A stretch of 64,000 bases of DNA, taken from SKLM01 sp964450435. Its GTDB lineage: Bacteria; Chloroflexota; Anaerolineae; B4-G1. Both the position numbers and the translations under genes were made by a program. Location: the NCBI GenBank assembly GCA_964450435.1, contig CAYVCX010000001.1, positions 1 through 64,000 of the forward strand, given 5' to 3'. Numbering within the stretch: position 1 is the first letter of the stretch; the number at the start of each line of letters is the position of its first letter. Shown one piece after another: positions 25,422 through 34,242 of this stretch. The notes beneath the pieces are model-generated. The model saw only the letters and a list, made by a program, of their open reading frames with translations. It was not told the DNA's origin and did no database searches.

Positions 25422-27935
25422 TCATCCTCCTGTCTGTGTCAGACCCAGAATGTGTTGGAGATCACCCCGCAGGTCATCAGGGACGGCGATCCGCAGCTCG
25501 TCGTCGACCGTTGTCTCCACCAGGAGGCCGTGGAACCGGAGTCTGCCCATTGTCGATTCGGGCACATGGAAGTCCCAATAGCGGGATGCCTCCAGATCGT
25601 TGTCGTAGCGTTCGTCGAAGGCGTGCCACGGCATCGTCCCGCCGTGCTCAAGCACTGTGCCCAAAGCCTGTTGCTCCGTTTGGTCCAGCCCCTCGACGAT
25701 CAGGGTCAGGTTTGAACGGTCGGTCAGCGCCCCGATGATTTCGTCGATCAACTCGGCCTTCCGCAGGGACGACCAGCCGCCATAGGGGATCACCTCACGG
25801 GCCATTCCGGTGAGGGCGTTCTTGGTGTAGAGGGGCAGGGCCTCGGCGAGAGAGGGCGTCGCGGTTGTCAGTGCGTCCTGCAGCCGTTCGCGCCACGCAA
25901 GATCCCGCTTGCGCTGCCTTTCCCAGTACGCGTCGGCATTCCTCTGCATCCTGATGGCGCTCTCGAGCCCTTCCAGGAGCTGCCGGGCCGGTTTGTAGCC
26001 CGGCTGAATCTTCAACGCCACCTTGGCGACTCGCTCGGCGTCATCGTACTCCCCCTGCAGAGCGAGGATGCGAGCCTGAAGATACTTGTGGAAGGCTGCC
26101 TCTTGAGCAGAGAGGTCGCGGGCGTCGGAGAGGGGTTGGAGCATCTCCTCGGCCTCCTCAACGCGGTCATCGTCCAGCAAGAACGTGGCCAGATTGCAGC
26201 GCGCGAGCGCGTAGAGGGGGTCGATGGCGACGGCCTGACGAAGCATCTCGATGGCTCTGGCGGACTCCCCCCGTCGAGCGTAGATGGCCGCCAGATTGTT
26301 GTAGGCCTCCTTGACGTCGGGGTCGAGCTCCAATACCTGCTCGAACAACTCCTCGGCGCGCTCCGAGTCACCCCTGCTGAACGCGACCATCGCCTGATTG
26401 AGGCGATCAATGGCCTGTGGATCGTACTCGGACATCCGGCCCTCGAAGCCAGGGACTTCGAGAAACTGCAGTCTTGCCTCGTGCCATTCGCCATCGATCC
26501 AGACACGCACAGGTTCATCTTCGCTGATCTCGCCGACCCTGGCCAACACGGCCAATGCCTGCCGACGGTCCTGATCGCTGCCAGCCTGGCTCAGGCCGAA
26601 GCGCCGGAGGGCGGCGTAGGCCGCTGGCGTGCCAATCATGCTCAGCATCTGGACGCCCGCTTCCGGCTGTTGTTCCTCCCAGATCATCTTCTCGGCCGCC
26701 CGCACGATCTGGGGGAACCGCTCGACGAAGCGTGCGACGCGGCGACGGAAGTGCTCTGGTGGCATCTCGCTCTCCTGCCTGGCGAGGTCCAGAAGCGCGT
26801 CGATGTGCCGGTCGGGGAGGAGCTCCGCTAGATGGAAATACGGGAAGTGGTCGGCCCAGCCGCGCCCCGATCGCCCCTCTTCCAGCGCAGCCAGGTACTC
26901 GGCCGCAAGAGGGGTGGCCCTCGGCCCCAGGTCTCTGAGACGGCGGCAGGCCTGCGTCCGCCGCCCGGTGTTGGCCTCGGCGACGGCGAGGAAGAACTGT
27001 ACGGGGTCCGCCAGGGAAGGCGGGATGTCGTCGTCGGCTGGATCCTCAAGAGGCTTGAGCACCTGGTACACGCTCTCGTGATCGGACAGGATCGCCGCTG
27101 CCTCGGCCTTCTTCAGCCGCTCGCTGGCTCCCTCCGGGGCCAGGGGTTCCAGCCGGGCCCACAAAGCTCGCGCCTCATCCTCGCGCCCCATCCAGCCCAG
27201 GAACCGAACGCCGTTGGAGAGCGCCTGCAGATTCCTTGGGTGGCTCGAGAGCACCTGATGCACTTCGTCGACCGCCGGGCCTATCCGGCCGGCATAGAAC
27301 AGGGCCTGGGAGAGGTTGTTGTGCGGGGGCGGGTAGTCCCCCAGGTATCGGATGGCGCCCCGGTTGGCGGCGATGGCGGCCTCGAAGTCAGGCTTGTGGC
27401 TGCTACTATTGAGGGCTATGTGCGCTTCCTCCATATGGTACAGCCCTTTCTCCATCTGTCCCACGGGGATGCCGAGACGGCGGGCGGCGGCGGCCAGTTC
27501 TTTCTCGTGGGAGGCGACCGCGGCGCGCAGATCGTTCATCACCGGGGTGGCTGCTCGGCGTTCGATCATCTCGCGGAAGACGCGGAGCGCGTGGACGGTC
27601 AGACCCAGCTTGAAGGAGACCACAGCCTTGGGGAACAAGAACAGTGGGTCGTCGTCCAGCGCCGAGGCTGTCTCGTGTGCGGACAGCGCTCCCCACAGGT
27701 CGCCGGCCTCGGCCCTCGCATAGCCCAGGAGGGCGTGGACATCGGCTACGTCCTCGTGGGAGGCAAGAAGGGGCTCCAACAGCTTGAGGGCCTTCTCGGG
27801 ACGATGCCGATGAATCCAGCGTTCTGCTCGCTGGACGGCCAGTTCCAGGTCGGAATCCGGACGGCGCGGGGCACGTTGGTTCTTTTCAGGGCTCTGTGAT
27901 CGTCTGCTGCGACGTTTTCCTCTCCGCTTAGTCAA
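25422..27935 (-). CDS. TPR protein with C-terminal XPB-N-like domain
   Basis: An 837-residue cytoplasmic protein starting at TTG 27935 with GGAGAG upstream. An Arg/Lys-rich N-terminus is followed by many tetratricopeptide-type helix pairs; the clearest are near residues 520-640 (AYNNLAAIYARRGESARAIEML; ALARCNLATFLLDDDRVEEAEEML is its successor). The last 130 residues differ: LTGMAREVIPYGGW, RKAELIDEIIGAL and QTEQQALGTVLEHGG resemble the helicase-associated region of XPB/Ssl2-like proteins, also seen alone in this window at 41281-42990. A scaffold or regulatory role is likely; function is unknown. Confidence 0.7.
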   Translation of the reverse strand: MTKRRGKRRSRRSQSPEKNQRAPRRPDSDLELAVQRAERWIHRHRPEKALKLLEPLLASHEDVADVHALLGYARAEAGDLWGALSAHETASALDDDPLFLFPKAVVSFKLGLTVHALRVFREMIERRAATPVMNDLRAAVASHEKELAAAARRLGIPVGQMEKGLYHMEEAHIALNSSSHKPDFEAAIAANRGAIRYLGDYPPPHNNLSQALFYAGRIGPAVDEVHQVLSSHPRNLQALSNGVRFLGWMGREDEARALWARLEPLAPEGASERLKKAEAAAILSDHESVYQVLKPLEDPADDDIPPSLADPVQFFLAVAEANTGRRTQACRRLRDLGPRATPLAAEYLAALEEGRSGRGWADHFPYFHLAELLPDRHIDALLDLARQESEMPPEHFRRRVARFVERFPQIVRAAEKMIWEEQQPEAGVQMLSMIGTPAAYAALRRFGLSQAGSDQDRRQALAVLARVGEISEDEPVRVWIDGEWHEARLQFLEVPGFEGRMSEYDPQAIDRLNQAMVAFSRGDSERAEELFEQVLELDPDVKEAYNNLAAIYARRGESARAIEMLRQAVAIDPLYALARCNLATFLLDDDRVEEAEEMLQPLSDARDLSAQEAAFHKYLQARILALQGEYDDAERVAKVALKIQPGYKPARQLLEGLESAIRMQRNADAYWERQRKRDLAWRERLQDALTTATPSLAEALPLYTKNALTGMAREVIPYGGWSSLRKAELIDEIIGALTDRSNLTLIVEGLDQTEQQALGTVLEHGGTMPWHAFDERYDNDLEASRYWDFHVPESTMGRLRFHGLLVETTVDDELRIAVPDDLRGDLQHILGLTQTGG

Positions 27936-28437
27936 GCTATCTCTCCTATCGTACAGGTTGGTGCTTCATAGGCGGCGCCGAGACGCGGCACATCCCCGGC
28001 GTGGCCTTGCATCCGTGTCTTCGTGTCGCCGTTCGGCTTCCATTTCGGAGAGTGAGCAGGTCAGGCATCGCTCTCCAGCCCCCGCTGGATCCCCACGCCT
28101 GGCCCGGAGATGATAGTCTACACCAGCGAGCACGGGCCTGCTGACACTCACAATCCGACACCATCTTACGCTGGGCGGGAGGCGTTGTCAAGGTAAGCAC
28201 GACGGGGCGCGTCGGTCCCTCTCCGGTCGGCGGGCCGGGGAGGTTTGTGGTCCGCGGAGGCGTAGGGACGCTGCTGCCCGGGCGTCGCCCGGGCAGCAGC
28301 GGGAGACCCATCATCGAGGCCGTCTGGCCTTCGTCCTCAGCGCGGGAGTGGGTTCACCCGGCCGCTAGCGTCGCGGGAGGGCGGAACTTAGCTCCCAGGG
28401 CCACATCCCAGGTCGCACCCATCTGGTCGGCGCAAGG
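27936..28437. other. Intergenic region; one strong hairpin
   Basis: About 500 bp between two leftward genes. No coding frame with family features was seen. A TACGAT at 27948-27953 on the minus strand could be the -10 for the TPR gene, but no good -35 accompanies it. Confidence 0.5.
28270..28300. terminator. 14-bp perfect stem-loop, possible terminator
   Basis: GCTGCTGCCCGGGC (28270-28283) pairs perfectly with GCCCGGGCAGCAGC (28287-28300) around GTC. There is no T-run on either side. It lies about 140 bp after the stop of the leftward lipoprotein gene. Confidence 0.4.
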
Positions 28438-29673
28438 TCAGCTGCCCGAATCCGGCGCGGGCGCGTTGTCCACATCGAGAGTGAACGTGCCTACGACCCC
28501 GTTGACATCGACCGTGTAGGTCCCGGCGGGCAGGCCGTGGACGTCGAGGGGTACGCGCTCCTGCAACGCCTGGAGAACCATGGTGCAGATCGCCTCGGTG
28601 GGGCGTGCGGTGGTGATCTCTACGAAGAACGTGTTGGTGGCGGCATCGAAGGTCCTCCTGATCTGGTGGACCTCGGTGCAGCCGTCGCCCACATAGCCGT
28701 CGGCGACGACGGTGACCTGGACGGGGAATGACTCCGTCCCGAGAATATCGATGTTCTCGATTTCGGCCAGCCCGTAGGTGACGGACTGATCGTCGTCCGG
28801 GAGGCTATTGTCGACATCGAGAGTGAACGTGTCGGTGACACCGTTGACGTTGACGGTGTAGGTCCCGGCAGGAAGCCCGTGCACGTCGAGCGAGATCCGT
28901 TCCTCGAAGGGTACGAGGGCCATGGTGCAGAACGCCCCGGTGGAGCGCGCTGTCTTGATCTCGACGAGGAAGGTGTCCGTGGCGGCGTCGAAGGTCTGTC
29001 GGACTTCGGCGATCCTGGTGCAGCCGTCGCGGAGGTGGCCGCGGGCGACCACGGCGACCTGGAGGGGGAACGATTCCATGATGCGGATGCTGATCTCCTC
29101 CACCTCGGCGGTCCGTTGGGTCACGGGGGGAAGGCGCGGGGTGAGTGGATCCCGCGCCGGATCGCCGTCCTGACCATCCGGCGGGACGTTGTCAATGTCG
29201 AGTGCGAACGTGTCGCCGACGCCGTTGACGTCGACGGTGTAGGTCCCCGCGGGCAGCCCGAGCACGTCGAGCGAGATCCGTTCCTCGAAGGGTACGAGGG
29301 CCAAGGTGCACGCCGCCTCCGTGCGGCGCACAGTCGTGATCCTGATGGAGAAAGTGTTGGTGGCGGCGTCGAACGCCTGTCGGATCCCTGCGATCTCGGT
29401 GCACCCGTCGCGGAGGTAGCCGCGGGCGACGACGCTAACCCGCGCGGGCGTGGAATCCAGAACAAGAATATCGAGTTCCTCGACCTCGGCCGACCCGTGG
29501 GCCACGGACTGATCGGGCGGCGTGGCTGGATCCTGGCGGGATTTGGAGTCTGCATTGGCCGGCGGCGCTGCACACGCGACCAACAAGAGCGACAGCAGCA
29601 TCGCCCCGACCACGAGCGGCTGAGCGAAACGCGAACGGAACATAGACTTGAACACGTACCCTGAAGTGACCAC
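28438..29673 (-). CDS. Secreted lipoprotein with three ~100-residue repeats
   Basis: GTG at 29673 follows GGAGGG at a seven-base spacing; longer starts lack such a site. The 411-residue product has a signal segment ending in a lipobox (LLLVACAAP). The rest is three similar domains, each with DGCTEI or DGCTRI, then FDAATNTF or FDAATDTF, a second cysteine (ACTLAL, FCTMAL, ICTMVL), and LPAGTYTVDVNGV or LPAGTYTVNVNGV near the end. The cysteine pair per repeat suggests one disulfide per beta-sandwich unit. I do not recognise a named family. The linkers are Pro/Asp-rich. It probably decorates the cell surface. Confidence 0.7.
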   Translation of the reverse strand: MVTSGYVFKSMFRSRFAQPLVVGAMLLSLLLVACAAPPANADSKSRQDPATPPDQSVAHGSAEVEELDILVLDSTPARVSVVARGYLRDGCTEIAGIRQAFDAATNTFSIRITTVRRTEAACTLALVPFEERISLDVLGLPAGTYTVDVNGVGDTFALDIDNVPPDGQDGDPARDPLTPRLPPVTQRTAEVEEISIRIMESFPLQVAVVARGHLRDGCTRIAEVRQTFDAATDTFLVEIKTARSTGAFCTMALVPFEERISLDVHGLPAGTYTVNVNGVTDTFTLDVDNSLPDDDQSVTYGLAEIENIDILGTESFPVQVTVVADGYVGDGCTEVHQIRRTFDAATNTFFVEITTARPTEAICTMVLQALQERVPLDVHGLPAGTYTVDVNGVVGTFTLDVDNAPAPDSGS

Positions 29674-30014
29674 GGCCGTACCCTCCATATCTGGACTCGA
29701 CTTGTATGATCGGGCCCGGGGTTGAGCGTTCGCTCGCCTCGCGGCCCGCTTCCCTTTCATGGATGTAGACGTCACTCGAGCCGGGAAAGTTCCATTCGCC
29801 TCAGCCGCCGGGCGTTCCTGTACAGCGAAGACCGAGATTGGGGGCGGTCAGAGGTGATGAAGCAGCCTGGCTCCGGCAGGGAGCCTTCTTCCCGATTCTG
29901 ACGTTGCCCATCGGGCGATAGCGGGTCGAGAGAACGGCGGTCCCAGTTCGGGTCAGGCTTCGGCGTCCAGCACGACAGGAAGGGGAGGATGCTGTCCTCG
30001 GGTCTCCGCCGAGC
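29674..30014. other. Intergenic region, no gene seen
   Basis: About 340 bp between two leftward genes. A small hairpin (GGCTCC at 29869-29874 with GGAGCC at 29880-29885) lies beyond the stop of the Cys-rich gene but lacks a T-run. No frame has recognisable features. Confidence 0.5.
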
Positions 30015-30248
30015 TTATGCTTCGTAGCGGCTGTGGATCTCCCATCTTACCGGGCAGGAACAGATGTGGGAGTATCCAAAGCCCATGTCGTAGGAGCAGC
30101 TGGGTGAATCCTCCCTGTTCACGAAGAGTGCGTGTCGCACGGCCCGGCGGACGGCACAGCCTGGTTTCTGGTCGGGCGAGAGACACGCAAATCCGCGCTG
30201 GCACTTGTCTGTCCTCTGACGCGCCTCTTCGGAGACTTGCATGGCCAT
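30015..30248 (-). CDS. Small cysteine-rich protein, unknown function
   Basis: A 77-residue protein with seven cysteines: C16 and C22 (KCQRGFAC), C31, C51, C63 and C65 (HICSCPVR). The C-terminus CSYDMGFGYSHICSCPVRWE, ending shortly after, looks like a conserved short family whose members end in C-x-C-P-V-R-x-E-I. Metal or iron-sulfur binding is plausible, not shown. ATG at 30248 has a run of G (AGGGGGG) about nine bases upstream; ATG at 30242 is an alternative. A good promoter lies about 85 bp upstream, so it is a single-gene unit. Confidence 0.65.
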   Translation of the reverse strand: MAMQVSEEARQRTDKCQRGFACLSPDQKPGCAVRRAVRHALFVNREDSPSCSYDMGFGYSHICSCPVRWEIHSRYEA

Positions 30249-30333
30249 CTCGGTATTCCCCCCTACGCTGAGATCGAGACTCGATTTCCCTTGCCGCGAC
30301 CCGAAGGTCACGCCTGGTAGGCCTCTGTACAAT

Positions 30334-30362
30334 AGTATACCATGGCCGCATCGGTTTGTCTG
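30334..30362 (-). promoter_or_regulatory. Promoter of the Cys-rich gene
   Basis: On the minus strand, CAGACA (30362-30357), a 17-base spacer and TATACT (30339-30334). Transcription would start near 30327, leaving about 80 bases of leader. Confidence 0.55.
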
Positions 30363-30688
30363 CCCCCAAGACTGGACTTTCGTGAAGCGTGACCTGGATA
30401 TCCTCTGCAAGGATAGAGGTACTGGTCACCGCGCGTCCAGGGGAACGCGCCCTTGTTACAGTCTCGACCTCGAGCGTGCAACCCCGGTCCCTTAGTGCGA
30501 GCGGTGTGACGAGGAATGTCGCGACGGCACTGGGGGACGGTGCTGCGGGGGCCGGGAGATTCGTTGACTGCACGGAAGACGCCAGGCCGGTGGGGGACTG
30601 GTTCGCTGTTTTTCCTGCGGCTGAGCTGGCGATGTGATCGGAAGTGCAGGATTCTTCGTGAAAACGAGCAGAATTGAGCGAAATACTG

Positions 30689-30717
30689 TTGACAAATCGT
30701 CCTGAATGTGATAAGGT
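30689..30717 (+). promoter_or_regulatory. Promoter of the DeoR gene, leaderless
   Basis: TTGACA (30689-30694), 17-base spacer, TG-A-TAAGGT (TAAGGT at 30712-30717). The start codon at 30725 is seven bases beyond the -10, so transcription would begin at or one base before the ATG. Confidence 0.65.
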
Positions 30718-30724
30718 AAGAAAT

Positions 30725-31501
30725 ATGGACGGGGACGATCGACGGACGCTGACGGCCGAAAGGCGGGGCGCCATGGCGGAACTGGTAGCCCGGCAGGGCG
30801 CTGCCCGAGTTACGGAGCTCGCTGAGCGTTTCGAGGTCAGTCCCGCGACAGTGCGGCGCGACCTGGGGCGACTGGAGGAAGACGGACGCCTGGAGCGTGT
30901 CCACGGCGGGGCTGTGGCAGTCCGCGAGACCGGACGGCGGCAGCAGGTTTCGGCCGCGTCCTCGACTTCGGAGGCGGCTCGCATCGGCCGGGCCGTGGTC
31001 GACATGATCGATGACGGCGAGACCATCTTCTTAGGCCCCGGGCTTCTACCCCTCCATGTAGCGCGGAACCTGGGCGATCACGCCCACGTCACGGTGGTCA
31101 CCAACGGGCTGGAGATTGCTCATTGGCTGGCCACCCACACGGACACCCGGCTTATCATCACCGGGGGGCAGGCTGAAGGGCCGCATCTGGGGCTGGTGGG
31201 GCGGCTGACGCGCGATGCCCTTTCAGGCCTGCGGGCTGATCGCGTCATCCTGGAGTTGGGCGGAGTCAGCGCCGTGGAAGGGTTGACGGAGGACAGCCTC
31301 CCGCAGGCGGAGATCGCGCAGATGCTGATGCAGACAGGTGTGACTATCGTCGTCGTGGTGCCGCCGGAGCGAGTGGGACGCGTAGCCGCGGTGCCGGTGG
31401 CGCCGCTCACCAGCGCCGACGTCGTCGTCACCGGGCGGGAGGCGCCGTCATCCTACCTTTGGGATCTAAGCGAGGTGGGGGTGGAGATCGTGCTGGCCTG
31501 A
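30725..31501 (+). CDS. DeoR-family transcriptional regulator
   Basis: A 258-residue repressor. The N-terminal helix-turn-helix (ARVTELAERFEVSPATVRRD, near residue 26) is the DeoR type, and the C-terminal part (about 75-250) is the sugar-phosphate-sensing domain with MIDDGETIFLGPG and TNGLEIAHWLA. ATG at 30725 is used because the promoter -10 ends at 30717, excluding the longer frame. It is followed after 50 bp by an ATPase of the sugar-importer type, so it may control carbohydrate or nucleoside uptake. The ligand is unknown. Confidence 0.85.
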   Translation: MDGDDRRTLTAERRGAMAELVARQGAARVTELAERFEVSPATVRRDLGRLEEDGRLERVHGGAVAVRETGRRQQVSAASSTSEAARIGRAVVDMIDDGETIFLGPGLLPLHVARNLGDHAHVTVVTNGLEIAHWLATHTDTRLIITGGQAEGPHLGLVGRLTRDALSGLRADRVILELGGVSAVEGLTEDSLPQAEIAQMLMQTGVTIVVVVPPERVGRVAAVPVAPLTSADVVVTGREAPSSYLWDLSEVGVEIVLA

Positions 31502-31551
31502 CGGCGAGCAGCTGGCGGATACGTGAACAGACATAGAAAAGGAGCAGACAG

Positions 31552-32652
31552 ATGGCAAGCGTGACGTACAAGAACGTGACGAAGCGATTTGGTGACGTGG
31601 TCGCTGTGAATGACCTGAGCATCCACATTGACGACAAGGAGTTCCTGGTCTTCGTGGGTCCGTCGGGCTGTGGGAAGTCGACTGCTCTGCGCGTCCTGGC
31701 TGGACTGGAGGAAATCACGCAGGGGGAGGTCCTGATCGGCGACCGGGTGGTGAACGACGTCCCTCCCAAGGATCGGGACATTGCGATGGTGTTCCAGTCC
31801 TACGCGCTGTACCCGCATATGGATGTCTTCGACAACATGGCCTTCGGGCTGAAGCTGCGCGGTCTGCCGAAGACGGAGATCAAGCGGCGGGTGGAAGAGG
31901 CGGCCGATATTCTGGGTATCGGTATGCTGCTCGATCGCAAGCCGAAGCAGCTTTCTGGTGGTCAGCGGCAGCGTGTGGCGGTCGGGCGGGCCATCGTGCG
32001 GGAGCCCAACGTCTTTCTGATGGACGAGCCTCTGTCGAACCTCGACGCCAAACTCCGCGTCCAGGCCCGGGCGGAGATCAGCAAGCTTCATCAGCGCCTG
32101 GAGACGACCTTCATCTACGTTACCCACGATCAGGTCGAGGCGATGACCATGGGCACCCGCATCGCCGTGCTCAGGGACGGCATTCTGCAGCAGCTTGACA
32201 CGCCCCAGAACCTTTACGACTACCCGGCCAACATCTTCGTGGCGGGGTTCATCGGCAGCCCGTCCATGAATTTCTTCGACGGCGAATTAATCGAGCGGGA
32301 CAGCACGGTGGCTGTAAAGACCGATGAATTCGTCCTCGATATTCAGGATGAGCGGAGCGACACGTTCCGACCTCATCTGGGCAAAGAGATCGTGCTCGGC
32401 GTCCGCCCTGAGGACATTCACGATCCGGATTTCGCGCCCCCGGACATCTCCAAGCAACTGGTCGAGGCCGAGGTGGACGTGACTGAGCTGATGGGAGACG
32501 AGGTGGTCATCTACCTGAAGAAAGGGGATGTCCAGTTCCTGGGCCGCTTCGACCCCCGGACCGACGCCAAGGTGGGCAACACGATGTCTGCGGCGTTCAA
32601 TATGGACCGCATGCACATCTTCGACCGAAAGACGGAGCAGGCGATTCGGTAG
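31552..32652 (+). CDS. Carbohydrate ABC transporter ATPase (MalK/UgpC/MsmX type)
   Basis: The 366-residue protein has the nucleotide-binding domain in residues 1-235 (Walker A GPSGCGKST, Q-loop FQSYALYPHM, signature LSGGQRQRVAVGRA, Walker B VFLMDEPLSNLDAKLR, H-loop VTHDQVEAMTMG) and a C-terminal OB-fold regulatory domain (VLGVRPEDI near 288). This is the class that energises sugar, glycerol-3-phosphate or oligosaccharide importers. No permease or binding-protein gene is adjacent, so it may be a shared ATPase as known for MsmX. Ribosome site AAAGGAG precedes the ATG. Confidence 0.93.
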   Translation: MASVTYKNVTKRFGDVVAVNDLSIHIDDKEFLVFVGPSGCGKSTALRVLAGLEEITQGEVLIGDRVVNDVPPKDRDIAMVFQSYALYPHMDVFDNMAFGLKLRGLPKTEIKRRVEEAADILGIGMLLDRKPKQLSGGQRQRVAVGRAIVREPNVFLMDEPLSNLDAKLRVQARAEISKLHQRLETTFIYVTHDQVEAMTMGTRIAVLRDGILQQLDTPQNLYDYPANIFVAGFIGSPSMNFFDGELIERDSTVAVKTDEFVLDIQDERSDTFRPHLGKEIVLGVRPEDIHDPDFAPPDISKQLVEAEVDVTELMGDEVVIYLKKGDVQFLGRFDPRTDAKVGNTMSAAFNMDRMHIFDRKTEQAIR

Positions 32653-32668
32653 TTGGGGGGAGCAGGCC

Positions 32669-33895
32669 ATGGCTGACCTGGAGATGATGAGCGACCTGTC
32701 GGAGGTGAACGAGACGAAGATCGTGCTGATCGTGCTCGATGGGCTGGGGGGGCTGCCGAGGACGCCCGAAGGGCCCACAGAACTGGAGGCTGCGCGCACT
32801 CCGAATCTCGATGCTCTGGCAGCTCGGTCGGTCTGCGGCCTGAGCACCGCTGTGGCTCCTGGAATCACCCCGGGGAGCGGCCCCGGGCACCTTAGTTTGT
32901 TCGGCTACGACCCGATTGAGTGCCTGGTGAAGCGCGGCGTGCTGGCGGCTTTGGGGATTGGCTTCGATCTCCAGCCCGGGGATCTGGCGGCACGGGGCAA
33001 CTTCTGCACTGTGGACCCGGAGACGGGCGCGATCACCGATCGGCGCGCCGGCCGGATCTCCTCTGAGTTGGGGGCTCGGTTGTGCGAGAAGCTGAGTCAG
33101 GTGCAGTTAGCCGAGGTGGATCGGGTGTTCGTCGAGCCGGTCAAGGAGTATCGGTTTGCGCTGATCCTGCGAGGTGGGGGTCTCGAGGACGGCCTGACGG
33201 ACACGGATCCTCAAGAGACGGGCGTCCCCCCGCTGCCCGTCAAGGCGACGCGACCGGAGGCAGAGAAGACGGCGGAGCTGATCAATCGGTGGCTGGAGGA
33301 GGCGCGCCAGGTGCTCTCGGCGGACGCGGAGGCGAACGATCATAAGGCCAACAGCTGCAACCTACGCGGCCTCTCCACGGAGCCGGGGCTCCCCAAGATG
33401 TCCGACGTGTACAAACTGCGCTGCGCGGCCATTGCGACGTATCCGATGTATCGCGGCGTGGCAAGCCTGGCGGGCATGGACGTCCTGCCCACCGGTGACG
33501 CCATCGAGGAGGAGCTAGAGACGTTGAGGGAGAACTGGAACGATTACGACTACTTCTTCTTCCACGTCAAGAAGATCGACAGCCGGGGCGAGGATGGCGA
33601 CTTCGAGGGCAAAGCAGAAGTGATAGAGCACTTCGACCGCGTGCTGCCGGATATCCTGGCCCTCGGTCCGGACGTGGTGGTTGTGACCGGTGATCACTCC
33701 ACACCGGCCATCTGGAAGTCGCATAGTTGGCACGAGCTGCCGGTGCTTCTCTGGTCTCCGTATGTCCGCCGCGACAGCGTTACCACGTTCGGCGAGCGAC
33801 CGTGCATGGCTGGAGGCCTGGGCCACATCAACCACGTGGATCTGATGCCGCTGGCCATGGCGAACGCGGGGCGGCTGGCCAAGTACGGCGCCTGA
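32669..33895 (+). CDS. apgM: Cofactor-independent phosphoglycerate mutase, archaeal type
   Basis: Interconverts 3- and 2-phosphoglycerate. The 408-residue protein belongs to the ApgM branch of the alkaline phosphatase superfamily: IVLIVLDGLGGLP at the N-terminus (metal site), GITPGSGPGHLSLFGYDP with the likely nucleophilic Ser, RGNFCTVD, VTGDHSTPAIWKSHSWHELP and GGLGHINHVDLMPLAMANAG at the end. ATG at 32669 is only 16 bp after the ATPase stop. A hairpin terminator follows at 34021. Confidence 0.92.
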   Translation: MADLEMMSDLSEVNETKIVLIVLDGLGGLPRTPEGPTELEAARTPNLDALAARSVCGLSTAVAPGITPGSGPGHLSLFGYDPIECLVKRGVLAALGIGFDLQPGDLAARGNFCTVDPETGAITDRRAGRISSELGARLCEKLSQVQLAEVDRVFVEPVKEYRFALILRGGGLEDGLTDTDPQETGVPPLPVKATRPEAEKTAELINRWLEEARQVLSADAEANDHKANSCNLRGLSTEPGLPKMSDVYKLRCAAIATYPMYRGVASLAGMDVLPTGDAIEEELETLRENWNDYDYFFFHVKKIDSRGEDGDFEGKAEVIEHFDRVLPDILALGPDVVVVTGDHSTPAIWKSHSWHELPVLLWSPYVRRDSVTTFGERPCMAGGLGHINHVDLMPLAMANAGRLAKYGA

Positions 33896-34020
33896 TCGAT
33901 CGCCCCCGGGTCGCCGCGGGCTGGCCGAGAGGGGAGAGGTAGTTACCCGGCGATTCTGAATAATCCTCGGGTCCCGCCTGTAGCCCGGGATGGGACCTGA
34001 AGAAGATCCTTTTCCTCCTG

Positions 34021-34060
34021 AGCCGTCCGAACCGCGATCAGATGTGGTTCGGGCGGCTTT
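34021..34060 (+). terminator. Terminator after apgM
   Basis: AGCCGTCCGAACC (34021-34033) pairs with GGTTCGGGCGGCT (34046-34058), one G-U pair, followed by TTTCCTT. Confidence 0.75.
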
Positions 34061-34152
34061 CCTTATGTGGCGCACGGAGAGCGGGTTCGAGCCGCACAAA
34101 CAAGCTCCTGGGAGCGCGGTCTGAGCCGTCATCCCTCGCGCCATCACAGTGA

Positions 34153-34181
34153 TTGACAGGTACCTGGAGCTCTGCTATAGT
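34153..34181 (+). promoter_or_regulatory. Near-consensus promoter of rsmG
   Basis: TTGACA (34153-34158), 17-base spacer, TGC-TATAGT (TATAGT at 34176-34181). This is one of the strongest sigma-70-type promoters in the window and has an extended -10. Confidence 0.88.
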
Positions 34182-34242
34182 CACGCGGACTTGGGACGTG
34201 GTGGCGCCTATGGCAAATCGACACGCATCAGGAGATCGAGAT

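Larger units (their letters stand above)
30249..30724. other. Divergent promoter region, no further gene seen
   Basis: Between the leftward Cys-rich gene and the rightward DeoR gene. It holds one promoter for each direction (30334-30362 and 30689-30717). The middle 300 bp shows no coding signal that I can support. Confidence 0.55.

Noticed and set aside
34081..34096. GCGGGTTCGAGCCGC resembling a tRNA T-arm
   Set aside because: No matching acceptor, D or anticodon arms nearby.
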